This document shows, piece by piece, positions 48,715-56,831 of a stretch of DNA of 64,000 bases. This stretch comes from Pseudomonadota bacterium (GTDB lineage: Bacteria > Pseudomonadota > Gammaproteobacteria > Burkholderiales > Burkholderiaceae_C): the NCBI GenBank assembly GCA_963205115.1, contig CAUJHV010000006.1, positions 186,001-250,000 of the forward strand, written 5' to 3'. Both the position numbers and the translations under genes were made by a program. The notes under the pieces are model-generated. The model was not told the DNA's origin. It was given only the letters and a program-made list of their open reading frames with translations, and did no database searches. How positions within the stretch are numbered: position 1 is the stretch's first letter; every line of letters begins with the position of its first letter.

Positions 48715-49503
48715 CTAGACCAGCCCGGCGTAGGCCCCGCCATCCAGCTGCAGGTTCTGCCCGGTCATGAAGCCCGACTGCGCGCCGCAGAGGAAGGCGC
48801 AGGCGGCCCCGAATTCCTCCCGGCGCCCGAATCGCCGCGCCGGCAGGGTGTCGGCGATGCGCTGGCGCGCGGTGTCGCGGTCAATGCCTTGTTCCCTCAT
48901 CATCCGCTGCGCCATGAATTCCTGGCGCGCGGTGTCGAAGCGCTCGGGCAGCAGGTTGTTGATCGTCACGTTGTCGACGATGGCCTCGCGCGCCAGCGCC
49001 TTGCTCACGGCCGTGAGCCCGGCGCGTGCCGCGGTGGACAGGCCCATTGCCGCGTGCGGTGTCTTGACCATCGCCGAGGTGATGTTGACGATGCGCCCGA
49101 AGCGGCGCGCACGCATGCCCGGCAGCACCGCACGGATCAACAGCACGCCGGCGATCAGGTTGGATTCCAGCGCGCCGATCCACGCGGCGTGGTCCCAGTC
49201 GTCCAGCGTGCCGGGCGGCGGGCCGGCGTTGTTGTTGACCAGGATGTCCGGCTCGGGGCAGGCGGCCAGCAGCTCTGCCCGGCCGGCTTCGGTGTTGATA
49301 TCGGCCGCGACAGTCTGCACGCGGGTCTGCGACCCCGGCACTTGCGCGATCAACTGCGCCTGTGTGGCGGCAAGCCGCTCGGCGTGGCGGCCGTTGATGA
49401 CCACCGTGCAGCCTTCGGCCAGCAGCGCCTGTGCGCAGGCCAGGCCCAGTCCCTGCGACGAAGCACACACCAGGGCCTTGCGGCCCGCGATACCCAGATC
49501 CAT
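48715..49503 (-). CDS. SDR-family protein with substituted catalytic Tyr and Lys
   Basis: A 262-residue short-chain dehydrogenase fold protein. The cofactor loop reads CASSQGLGLA in place of TGxxxGxG, and NNNAGPP replaces NNAG. In the active site the Ser is kept (NITSAM), but the Tyr position is Ser and the Lys is Arg (GLSTAARAGLTAVSKAL). The C-terminal LDGGAY motif is normal. It may be a non-catalytic binder or use another mechanism. It follows the aldehyde dehydrogenase gene in the catabolic run. Confidence 0.85.
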   Translation of the reverse strand: MDLGIAGRKALVCASSQGLGLACAQALLAEGCTVVINGRHAERLAATQAQLIAQVPGSQTRVQTVAADINTEAGRAELLAACPEPDILVNNNAGPPPGTLDDWDHAAWIGALESNLIAGVLLIRAVLPGMRARRFGRIVNITSAMVKTPHAAMGLSTAARAGLTAVSKALAREAIVDNVTINNLLPERFDTARQEFMAQRMMREQGIDRDTARQRIADTLPARRFGRREEFGAACAFLCGAQSGFMTGQNLQLDGGAYAGLV

Positions 49504-49540
49504 ACGAGTCTCCCGTGGCCGTGCGCGGCCGGGTGTTGGG

Positions 49541-51043
49541 TCAGCCGTCCAGCGAGACGGCCACCGATTTCAGCTCGGTAAAACTCTCGACGCCTTCGCG
49601 GCCGTTCTCGCGGCCGATGCCGCTTTGTTTCATGCCGCCAAACGGCATCGCAAAATCGGGCGCCATGGCGGCATTCACGCGCACGTTGCCCGCGCGGATG
49701 CGGCGCGCCAGGCGGTGGGCGCGGGCGAGGTCACGCGTCCAGATGCTGGCGGAAAGTCCATAGTCTGTGTCGTTGGCCATCGCGGCCAGCGCATCGATCG
49801 GGTCTTCGCCGCTGAAGCGGAAACAGCTCAGCACGGGGCCGAAGATCTCCTCGCGCACCATGGTCATTTCCGGGCGCGTGTTGACCATCACTGTGGGCTG
49901 CATGAAGAAACCTTCGCCAGGCAGGGCCTCGCCGCCGGTCAGCACCTTGGCGCCTTCGTCGCGGCCGCTGGCCACGTAGCCCAGCACGCGGTCGCGCTGC
50001 CGGGCGGAAATCAGTGGGCCCATGTCGCAGGCCGGATCGAAGCCCGGCGCCACGCGCAGCGCACGGGCGCGTGCTGCGACACCTTCGATCACGCGGTCGA
50101 AAAGCGCCTCGTGCACGAACAGGCGCGAGCCTGCCGCGCACACCTGCCCGCTGTTGCCGAAGATGCCACGTGCCGCAGCGTCGATCGCGCGTTCGACATC
50201 GGCATCCGGAAAGATCAGCACGGGGCTCTTGCCGCCCAGTTCCAGCGACACGCGCTTGAGCTGCGCGGCAGACGTGGCCAGGATGCGCTTGCCCACGGCG
50301 GTGGAGCCGGTGAAGGAGATCTTGTCGACACCGGGGTGTCCCACCAGCGCCTGGCCGGCGACGGGCCCCAGGCCGGTGACGATATTCACCACGCCAGGCG
50401 GAAAGCCGGCCTCGACGATCAGTTCGCCCAGGCGCAGCGCCGTCAGTGGCGTGGCCTCGGCCGGTTTCAGCACCACCGTGCAACCAGCCGCCAGGGCCGG
50501 CGCGATCTTGCCCACCGCCATCGGCAGCGGCACGTTCCAGGGCACGATCAGCGCTGCCACGCCCAGCGGTTCGCGCAGCGTGTAGGTGTGCCACTCGCCG
50601 GGCAGGGAGACGCGGCGTGTCGAACCCTCGAGCTTGGTGCACCAGCCGGCGTGGTAGCGCAGGCACTCCGCGCTCATCCCCACGTCGAAGGTGCGTGCCA
50701 TGCGCAAGGGCTTGCCGGTGTTGAGGGTTTCCAGCGCGGCCAGCTGGTCGGAGTTCTGGTCGATGAGCTCGGCCAGGCGCCACAACAAGCGGGCCCGTGC
50801 GGCGGGTGGCAAGGTGCCCCAGGGGCCACTGTCGAAAGCCCGTCGCGCGGCGCCGACGGCGCGATCGACATCGGTGCTGTCGCCGGCAGCCGCCTGCGCC
50901 ACGACACGGCCGTCACTGGGGTTGATGACATCCAGCAGGGCGCCGCCCGCGGCCGGCTGCCAGGTGCCGCCGATGAGCATCGGCAGCGGACGTGCGAGCC
51001 AGGCGCGGCTGGCGGGCGTGAGCGGATCGTTGACGGGAGACAT
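49541..51043 (-). CDS. NAD(P)-dependent aldehyde dehydrogenase
   Basis: A 500-residue aldehyde dehydrogenase of normal length. Catalytic Glu 268 (SLELGGKSP) and Cys 302 (NSGQVCAAGSR) are at the classical positions, and the cofactor motif is FTGSTAVGK. It most resembles the betaine-aldehyde or phenylacetaldehyde-type group. It likely oxidises an aldehyde made by the GMC oxidoreductase encoded just upstream. ATG 51043 gives the family N-terminus, and the GMC stop is 17 bp away. Confidence 0.94.
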   Translation of the reverse strand: MSPVNDPLTPASRAWLARPLPMLIGGTWQPAAGGALLDVINPSDGRVVAQAAAGDSTDVDRAVGAARRAFDSGPWGTLPPAARARLLWRLAELIDQNSDQLAALETLNTGKPLRMARTFDVGMSAECLRYHAGWCTKLEGSTRRVSLPGEWHTYTLREPLGVAALIVPWNVPLPMAVGKIAPALAAGCTVVLKPAEATPLTALRLGELIVEAGFPPGVVNIVTGLGPVAGQALVGHPGVDKISFTGSTAVGKRILATSAAQLKRVSLELGGKSPVLIFPDADVERAIDAAARGIFGNSGQVCAAGSRLFVHEALFDRVIEGVAARARALRVAPGFDPACDMGPLISARQRDRVLGYVASGRDEGAKVLTGGEALPGEGFFMQPTVMVNTRPEMTMVREEIFGPVLSCFRFSGEDPIDALAAMANDTDYGLSASIWTRDLARAHRLARRIRAGNVRVNAAMAPDFAMPFGGMKQSGIGRENGREGVESFTELKSVAVSLDG

Positions 51044-51060
51044 GCGCGTGGGCTTTCGGA

Positions 51061-52716
51061 TCAAGGCGGCAGGTCGGCCGGTGGTGGCGCGGCACGGCCA
51101 CGCACCAGATCCGCTGCCTTCTCGGCGATCATCAGCGTGGCCGCATTGGTATTGCCGCCGACGATGCCGGGCATCACCGACGCATCGGCCACACGCAGGC
51201 ACGATACCCCTCGAACGCGCAGTTGGGCATCCACCACCGATTGGGGCCCGGTGCCCATCGCGCAGGTGCCCACCGGGTGGTGCGTGATGCCGCCCAGCTC
51301 GCGGATGGCGGCGTCGAGCTGCTCGTCGGATTGCAGCGCCCCACCGGGCAGCGTCTCCTCGCCGGCCAGCGCATCCATCGGCGCGAGGCGGTAGAGCTGC
51401 CGCGCGGCGCGGATGGCCGCGCGCATCTGCCGGCGGTCGTCCGGGTGCGAAAAGAGATTCAGCAGAATCTGCGGCGCATCGGTGGCCTGCGCCGAACGCA
51501 GCCTCACGCGACCGCGGCTCTTGGCATACAGCTGGCACACGGTGATGTAGAAGCTGTGCGGCTGCGCACGCGTGATGCCGGGGAACCACATCCGCGCGTC
51601 CAGCCGCACGGGGTTGCACAGCAGTTGGATGTCCTCGCGGTCGCGCGCCGGGTCGCTCTTGAGCAACACGGTGCCGCTGCAGATCTGCGTAGCGAAAGGC
51701 CCGCTGCCGAACAGCGCCCAGCGCAGGGCCGACAGCGCCGCGCGGTCCAGGCGCAACTGGTTCAGGAAGGTCACCGGTTGCCGTGCCGTGAACTGCAGCG
51801 GCATGCGCGGGTGCTCGATCAGGTTCTCGCCGACGCCGTGCAGGTCGTGCTGCACCTCGATGCCCATCTCTCGCAGGTGGTCCGGCGGGCCGATGCCGGA
51901 GAGCATCAGCAGTTGCGGCGAGCCATAGGTGCCGCCGGCGAGGATCACCTCGCGTTGCGCGCGGATGCGCAGCGGCGCACCCGCGCGGTTGGCCTGCACG
52001 CCGATCGCCCGTCCGTTTTCGACGATCACGCGCTCGCTGAGCACCTGCGTGAGCACCTGCAGGTTGGGACGTCCTCGCGCGGGGTCGAGGTAGGCGCGCG
52101 AGCTGCTGTGCCGCCGGCCGCGGCTGTCGATGGCCACGGTGCCGCGCGCGAAGCCGTCGTGCTGTGCGCCGTCGTAGTCGGCGTTGTCGCGGTGGCCGGC
52201 CGCGCGCGCGGCGGCTTTCAGCGGTTCGGCCAGCAGGTGCCGCGTGTCGATCGGCCGCACCTGCAGCGGCCCCGCGCCGCCGTGGTACGGGCCATCGCCC
52301 AGCGCGTGGCTTTCGCTGTGGATGAAATAAGGCAGCACCTCGCGGTAGCTCCAGCCGGTACAGCCCGCCGCGGCCCAGTCGTCGAAATCCAGCCGGTGTC
52401 CGCGGATGTGGAACATGCCGTTGATCGACGACGAGCCGCCCAGCAGCCGCCCGCGCGGGATCGGCAGGACGCGGCCGTTGAGGTGCGGCTCGGGCTCGCT
52501 GCTGTAGCCCCAGGTCATCTCGGGGCGCATCAGCGCCTTCATGAAGCCCACGGGCATGCGCACGTAGGGATGGGCGTCCGAGCCGCCGGCTTCGATCAAG
52601 AGCACGCGCAGCGTCGGGTCTTCGCTCAATCGGCTGGCCAGCACGCAGCCGGCAGTGCCGGCGCCGACGATGACGATGTCCGCCTCGTGCGTCCAGGCGG
52701 ATGAATCGATGGCCAT
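51061..52716 (-). CDS. GMC-family FAD-dependent alcohol oxidoreductase
   Basis: A 551-residue GMC (glucose-methanol-choline) oxidoreductase. The N-terminal FAD motif is VIVGAGTAGCVLASRLSEDP with the GG-S-S-S-I-N-G loop, and the active-site region HHPVGTCAMG and terminal GGNTNAATLMIAEKAADLV are intact. It resembles choline dehydrogenase and long-chain or polyethylene-glycol alcohol dehydrogenases. It probably turns an alcohol intermediate into an aldehyde for the next gene product. ATG 52716 is chosen; the longer frame upstream is the antisense-rich overlap with the crotonase gene. Confidence 0.93.
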   Translation of the reverse strand: MAIDSSAWTHEADIVIVGAGTAGCVLASRLSEDPTLRVLLIEAGGSDAHPYVRMPVGFMKALMRPEMTWGYSSEPEPHLNGRVLPIPRGRLLGGSSSINGMFHIRGHRLDFDDWAAAGCTGWSYREVLPYFIHSESHALGDGPYHGGAGPLQVRPIDTRHLLAEPLKAAARAAGHRDNADYDGAQHDGFARGTVAIDSRGRRHSSSRAYLDPARGRPNLQVLTQVLSERVIVENGRAIGVQANRAGAPLRIRAQREVILAGGTYGSPQLLMLSGIGPPDHLREMGIEVQHDLHGVGENLIEHPRMPLQFTARQPVTFLNQLRLDRAALSALRWALFGSGPFATQICSGTVLLKSDPARDREDIQLLCNPVRLDARMWFPGITRAQPHSFYITVCQLYAKSRGRVRLRSAQATDAPQILLNLFSHPDDRRQMRAAIRAARQLYRLAPMDALAGEETLPGGALQSDEQLDAAIRELGGITHHPVGTCAMGTGPQSVVDAQLRVRGVSCLRVADASVMPGIVGGNTNAATLMIAEKAADLVRGRAAPPPADLPP

Positions 52717-52729
52717 CGTCGGTTGGCCT

Positions 52730-53494
52730 TCAGCAGCCCGTGAAGTGCGGGGTGCGCTTCTGGGCCCAGGCCTGGCCGCCTTCCTGCAGGTCCTGGCTGG
52801 CGGCGGCGACGGCGATGTCGCGCGCCAGGGCTTGCGGGTCCAGCGCGCCACGGGCGATGGCGTTGAGGTGCTGTTTCATGGGCAGCAGGGCCAACGGGGC
52901 CATGCCGGCCAGATGGGCGCAGAACGCCGCGGCCTCGCTGTCCAGGGCCTCGGGCGCGAGCACGCGGTCCAGCAGGCCGATCTGGTGCAGCGCCGTGGCG
53001 TCGAGTGTTTCGACGGCCAGCAGCAGCCGCTTGGCCGCCGCCAGGCCCAGGCGCGTGACCAGGCGCTCCATGCCGCCGCGGTAGAAGTGCAGGCCCAGGC
53101 GTGCGGCCGGGATGAACATCTCGCAGGCGGTGGTGCCGATGCGGAAGTCGCACGACAGCGCCAGGTCCACCGCGCCACCGAAGGCTCCGCCGCGAATGGC
53201 TGCCACGGTGACGGGCCGCGCCTGCTCGATGGCCAGCGCCACGGCTTCGAAACGATCGGCCGCATCGCCGCCGGAGGCGCCGACCTGGCCGAGGTTGAAG
53301 CCGCTGCAAAAATGCCTGCCTTCCGACGTGAGCTGCAGCACACGGACTTCGGCACGTGCATTCACGTCGGCCAGGTGCGCCAGCAGGACGTCCAGATCGC
53401 TCAGCTCGAGCCGGTTGGCCACCTTTGGACGCCGCAGCGTCAACGTGGCGATGGCACCGTCGATGTGCAGCGCGGGTGCGTGGCCGGTGGTCAC
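52730..53494 (-). CDS. crotonase-fold (enoyl-CoA hydratase/isomerase) protein
   Basis: A 254-residue crotonase. The oxyanion-hole motifs FCSGFNLG and GGAFGGAVDLALSCDF are present. The two hydratase glutamates are not: the Glu144 equivalent is Asp (GGAVD) and the Glu164 equivalent is Ala (IPAARLG). It is therefore unlikely to be a standard hydratase and may be an isomerase, hydrolase or lyase. Its ATG overlaps the upstream RraA-like gene by four bases, and the GMC gene starts 13 bp after it. Confidence 0.88.
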   Translation of the reverse strand: MTTGHAPALHIDGAIATLTLRRPKVANRLELSDLDVLLAHLADVNARAEVRVLQLTSEGRHFCSGFNLGQVGASGGDAADRFEAVALAIEQARPVTVAAIRGGAFGGAVDLALSCDFRIGTTACEMFIPAARLGLHFYRGGMERLVTRLGLAAAKRLLLAVETLDATALHQIGLLDRVLAPEALDSEAAAFCAHLAGMAPLALLPMKQHLNAIARGALDPQALARDIAVAAASQDLQEGGQAWAQKRTPHFTGC

Positions 53495-54159
53495 GGCGTT
53501 TCCCGCGTCTGCAGTTGGTGGTAGCGGAACTGCCGGCGCGCCTCGTCCAGGCGCATGCCGCCGCGCACGGCCTGGCGGATGGCATCCTCGGCCTTCTCGA
53601 TGGCCTCGGCCGTATCGAGCACGGCGTCTTCGTGGGCCTTCGGAATGACGATCACGCCATCGGCATCGCCCCGCACGATGTCACCCGGCGCCACGCGTGC
53701 ATCGCCGATGTTCACCGGCACGCCGGTGGCCTCGACCTGCACGCGGTCCTTGCCGGTGCGCATCCAGTGGTCCTTGGAGAAGACGGGGTAGCCCAGGTCC
53801 AGGCACAGCGCGACGTCGCGGCAGATGCCGTCGATCACGGTGCCGGCGATGCCGCGCCGGTGTGCGATCTCGGTGAGGATGTCGCCCCAGACGGTGGCGT
53901 TGTCGCGGCCGCCGTTGTCCAGCACGATGACGCTGCCGGGCGGCACGTCGTCGATGTAGTCGCCCACGGTGCCGGCGGGTTTGCCGGCCGGGCCGTACAA
54001 CAAGGTCCAGGCGCGGCCGGCCATGCGAAAGCCCGCGCTGCGCGGCTTGATGCGGTGGCACTGGCCCACGATGCCCAGTTTGTCCAGCGCGTCGCTGAGG
54101 GTGGCGGTGTCCAGGCGCGCGGCGCGCGCGACCTGCGGATCGGTCAGGGTGTCGCTCAT
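53491..54159 (-). CDS. RraA-family class II aldolase-like protein, motif intact
   Basis: A 222-residue RraA-family protein. The D-x20-R-D motif of the pyruvate-aldolase branch (4-hydroxy-4-methyl-2-oxoglutarate / 4-carboxy-4-hydroxy-2-oxoadipate aldolase) is intact: Asp in VWGD and RD in GICRD exactly 20 residues later. It could cleave a product of extradiol ring cleavage to pyruvate or oxaloacetate. A second RraA-like gene lies 17 bp upstream, and the crotonase gene overlaps by four bases. Confidence 0.9.
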   Translation of the reverse strand: MSDTLTDPQVARAARLDTATLSDALDKLGIVGQCHRIKPRSAGFRMAGRAWTLLYGPAGKPAGTVGDYIDDVPPGSVIVLDNGGRDNATVWGDILTEIAHRRGIAGTVIDGICRDVALCLDLGYPVFSKDHWMRTGKDRVQVEATGVPVNIGDARVAPGDIVRGDADGVIVIPKAHEDAVLDTAEAIEKAEDAIRQAVRGGMRLDEARRQFRYHQLQTRETP

Positions 54160-54176
54160 CTTGGGGGTTGGGCTGG

Positions 54177-54857
54177 TCAGCCCTTCAGCATGTGTTCGTA
54201 GGCACCGCCCATGACCTGGGCGATGGGTGTGCCGGCGCGGATGGCCTGGGCCATGGCCGCTTCCTTGGCGACGATGGCTTCGGCCGCATCGAGCACGCGC
54301 GCGATGTCGGCGGCGGCAATGACGATGATGGCGCTGCGGTCGGCCAGGATGTAGTCGCCCGGCTGCACATCGGTGAGCTGTGCGCCGAAGCCGATCTGCA
54401 CCGTCACCTGCGTGCCGAGTTCGACGACCCGGCCGCGCGCGGTGCGGCTGGTGAGGTTTCTGGCGTAGATCGGAAATTCATACGCGATGGCTTCGTCGAC
54501 GTCGCGCAGCGGACCATCGGCAATCACACCCGCCACGCCTTTGGTCTTGGCGCCGAGCGTGAGCAGCCCGCCCCAGCAGCCGGCCTCGATGCCGCTGCGC
54601 TGCTCGACGACGATGATGTGCTCGCTGTCAGCGTGTTCGATGGCGGTGCAGCCCAGGTGCTTGGGCGGTCCGGGCGGTGGTTCGCCAGGGCCGACCTTCA
54701 TCGTCACCGCTTTGCCGGCGATGCGGCTGGCGTTGTTCGGCCCGGCGCTCCGCAAGGGGATGCCGGTGACGGCGCCCTTGAGCTGGAGCTTGTCCAGGGC
54801 ATCGGAGACGGCGCAGGCATCCAGTTGTCTCAGGCGTTGGATGTGGGGGTCTGGCAT
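54177..54857 (-). CDS. RraA-family protein lacking the first aldolase Asp
   Basis: A 226-residue RraA-family protein, paralogous to the next gene. In its motif the RD is kept (GPLRDVDE), but the residue 20 positions before it is Gly (CWGG) instead of Asp, so the metal site is incomplete. It may be a regulatory or structural partner of the intact paralogue, or act on another substrate. ATG 54857 gives MPDPHIQRLRQLDACAVSDA, the normal start. Upstream lies the gene-free repeat region. Confidence 0.88.
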   Translation of the reverse strand: MPDPHIQRLRQLDACAVSDALDKLQLKGAVTGIPLRSAGPNNASRIAGKAVTMKVGPGEPPPGPPKHLGCTAIEHADSEHIIVVEQRSGIEAGCWGGLLTLGAKTKGVAGVIADGPLRDVDEAIAYEFPIYARNLTSRTARGRVVELGTQVTVQIGFGAQLTDVQPGDYILADRSAIIVIAAADIARVLDAAEAIVAKEAAMAQAIRAGTPIAQVMGGAYEHMLKG

Positions 54858-54980
54858 GCTGTGGGCTCTCCGATTCTTCAGGCTCGCGACGCGCACAGGT
54901 GAGCGCAGGTCGTGGGGCCGCTGGCGGTCGATGCGCGGAGCGGCGCGGGGGCGTGGGGCTGCCGGGGGCTCATGCTTCCG

Positions 54981-55137
54981 CGGTCGGCGCTGCGCGCCGA
55001 CTCCGCTGCGCTGCTCGGGATCCGGGCGCGCGGCCGAACTCGCTTCGCTCACTGCGTTCGCTACGCTCAGACAAGCGGCCGCGAGTCAGTTCACGAAGCG
55101 CGCTGCGCGCGCCGCCCGAATCCCTGCGCTGCTCGCC
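54981..55137. repeat. inverted copy of the composite repeat, without the hairpin element (empty site)
   Basis: This 157-bp stretch, reversed, matches the two flanks of element B: its first 106 bp match 55571-55676 and its last 45 bp match 55358-55402. The two parts are joined here by only 6 bp (55087-55092), whereas on the right they are separated by element B plus 5 bp. It therefore looks like the unoccupied form of the same locus. Confidence 0.8.
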
Positions 55138-55407
55138 GCTCCAGAAATCGCCCCCGACAGCCCCACGCCCCCGCGCTGATGCAGGGTGGCGCTTTGGCGA
55201 TATGGAAATGCGAAGTCTCACCAACTCCCGCGCTCGCGTGACAAGGTGGACCCCGCAACGAGAGGTCTTGCGGGCGGTCAGCAATTGTGAGTGGCCAGAG
55301 TCGAACCCCTGTCTCAGCGAAGCCGGGGCGGGTGCCCTGGGCGTGCGCCTTGTTGGCGGCGAGGAGCGCAGGTCACGTGGCGGCGCGCGTAGCGCGCTTC
55401 GTAGGCC

Positions 55408-55570
55408 GAGAAGCTGCGAACGAACCCACCACACCCGCTCATCCCCTGCAAACGGGCCAGCTCCGCGTTGCAAATGCTCGCCGTAGCAAGTGCTACGGCT
55501 GTGCTTTGCGCCTTGATCTGACCCGTTTGCAGGGGCTGCTCGGGCGCGTTGGGCTCGTTCACAGCTTCTC
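55408..55570. repeat. long hairpin element, copy B (163 bp inverted repeat)
   Basis: The ends GAGAAGCTG (55408-55416) and CAGCTTCTC (55562-55570) are inverted repeats. About 44 of the first 53 bp of the arms pair, up to the shared 54-bp apical core at 55465-55518. The apical stem is GCCGTAGC with GCTACGGC around AAGT: compared with copy A an A-T pair has become G-C. The mismatched positions in the arms are the same as in copy A. It directly abuts the 106-bp inverted repeat at 55571. Confidence 0.9.
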
Positions 55571-55798
55571 ACTCGCGGCCGCTTGTCTGAGCATAGCGAA
55601 CGCAGTGAGCGACGCGAGTTCGGCCGCGCGCCACGGGCCCGAGCACCGCAGCGCAGTCGGCCCGCAGGGCCGACCGCCGGAGCGGTGCACGCCCAGGCTA
55701 CCCGCCCCGGCTTCGCCGCTCGGCCTATCGAGTCGACGCTTGGCCGCACACCAACCACTTCCGCAGCACGCAGCAACCGAACTGTCTTCATGGCCGAC

Positions 55799-56803
55799 TC
55801 AATCCAAAGTCCGCCAAGCCGCAAACCCGAACCCCGTGCCGGTCAGCGCCTCGCTGCGATAACCCGGGATGTACTCGACCCACTCGACATCCAATTCGCG
55901 CGCCATTTCCGCCACCACCATCCAGTTGCGGATCTCCGAAGAGCCGGCCTGCAGCATGGTCGGGTCGATCGCAGCCAGCGCCGTCGTGTCTTTCCGGCGG
56001 ATGGCATCCAGCACCATCGAATCCAGCCCCTCGTCCACCACGAAGTGGCTCAGCCCGCCTGAGGCGATCACGCCTACGCGGATGTCCTGTGGCCACTGTG
56101 CGACCAACTCACGCAGCGCCTTGCCCAGCGCCACGCAGCGACGCGGCGTCGGCTGGTTGGGCGGGTCGAAGGTATTCAGGATCACCGGGATGACCGGCAG
56201 ATCGTGCCCCTTCAGGAGCCGCCGGTGCACGAACTGGAAGGCGTGTCCTTCGAACTGCCCCGGCTCCAGGCCATCCATTGCCGTGATGTCGAAGTCTCGG
56301 TCGCACAGTTGACGGATCAACCAGCGCGCCAGATCACTCTTGACCGGGTACTCGCGATCGGCCTGCGGCTCGTGGCGCCACATGCGCGCGGACTTGACCC
56401 AGGTGTCGTCGGGATGTGCCGGCTCGCGCACCGTGTTGCGGATGGTGGGTCCGTAGTAGATCGCGATCGGTGGGTTGTTCGTGGTGCGGAACAGCTCCGT
56501 CTGGTCGTCGCCCACCATCACCAGCACATCCAGCCGCGCAGCCAGGATGCGCCGGTGCAACTCATCCATGGCGGCCTGCGCCTGGACGTAGCGCTGGCTC
56601 AGGATTTCGGGTGACGCCAAACGCTGCGCCTCACCGGCTGGTGTCGCGGCCAGCAGCGCCGCATAGTCGGTCTTGCGGCCTTGCTTGTCGTAGTAGAACG
56701 GGTTCTTCGGGTCGATCTGGCGAAAGCCGTGCATCCAGTCTTCGCGCTGCGAGACCAGCATGATGCTGTGCGAGGAGCCGAAAGCGGCCACGAGTCGTGC
56801 CAT
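55799..56803 (-). CDS. LigB-type (class III) extradiol ring-cleavage dioxygenase
   Basis: A 334-residue protein of the class III extradiol dioxygenase (LigB/protocatechuate 4,5-dioxygenase beta) superfamily. The N-terminal GSSHSIML and the later GVIASGGLSHFVVDE carry the expected metal-site histidines, and MVGDDQTELF is typical. It should open a catecholic ring with non-heme Fe(II). No separate alpha (LigA-like) subunit gene is adjacent. With the RraA-type aldolase genes beyond the repeat island it suggests a meta-cleavage route; the substrate is unknown. Confidence 0.88.
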   Translation of the reverse strand: MARLVAAFGSSHSIMLVSQREDWMHGFRQIDPKNPFYYDKQGRKTDYAALLAATPAGEAQRLASPEILSQRYVQAQAAMDELHRRILAARLDVLVMVGDDQTELFRTTNNPPIAIYYGPTIRNTVREPAHPDDTWVKSARMWRHEPQADREYPVKSDLARWLIRQLCDRDFDITAMDGLEPGQFEGHAFQFVHRRLLKGHDLPVIPVILNTFDPPNQPTPRRCVALGKALRELVAQWPQDIRVGVIASGGLSHFVVDEGLDSMVLDAIRRKDTTALAAIDPTMLQAGSSEIRNWMVVAEMARELDVEWVEYIPGYRSEALTGTGFGFAAWRTLD

Positions 56804-56831
56804 GGTGGCGTTCCTGAGAGGGCGGTTTCGG

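Larger units (their letters stand above)
54858..55798. repeat. gene-free mosaic of inverted repeats (0.94 kb)
   Basis: No credible gene lies here. At least five inverted-repeat pairs are nested or interleaved: 54943-54969 with 55150-55176 (26 of 27 bp); 54981-55086 with 55571-55676 (about 97 of 106); 55093-55137 with 55358-55402 (about 37 of 45); 55318-55349 with 55684-55715 (about 29 of 32); and the hairpin element at 55408-55570. The 106-bp repeats contain an internal hairpin whose stem differs between copies by a compensating G-C/C-G swap. The region interrupts the leftward catabolic run between the dioxygenase and RraA genes. Confidence 0.85.

Noticed and set aside
55285..55315. A tRNA T-arm-like stretch (GTTCGACT on the minus strand), possibly a tRNA remnant or att site.
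   Set aside because: The stem has a mismatch, no acceptor, D or anticodon arm could be drawn, and there is no CCA end.
55408..55570. Element B as an integron attC site.
   Set aside because: A GTTGGGC fits the attC core on the right arm, but the left partner is ACCCACC rather than RYYYAAC, copy A has no core at all, and there is no integrase or cassette.
54970..55824. A 284-codon minus-strand open frame with SERSERSEF-like repeats.
   Set aside because: It is produced by translating the inverted-repeat mosaic; it has no domain and its repeats follow the DNA palindromes.
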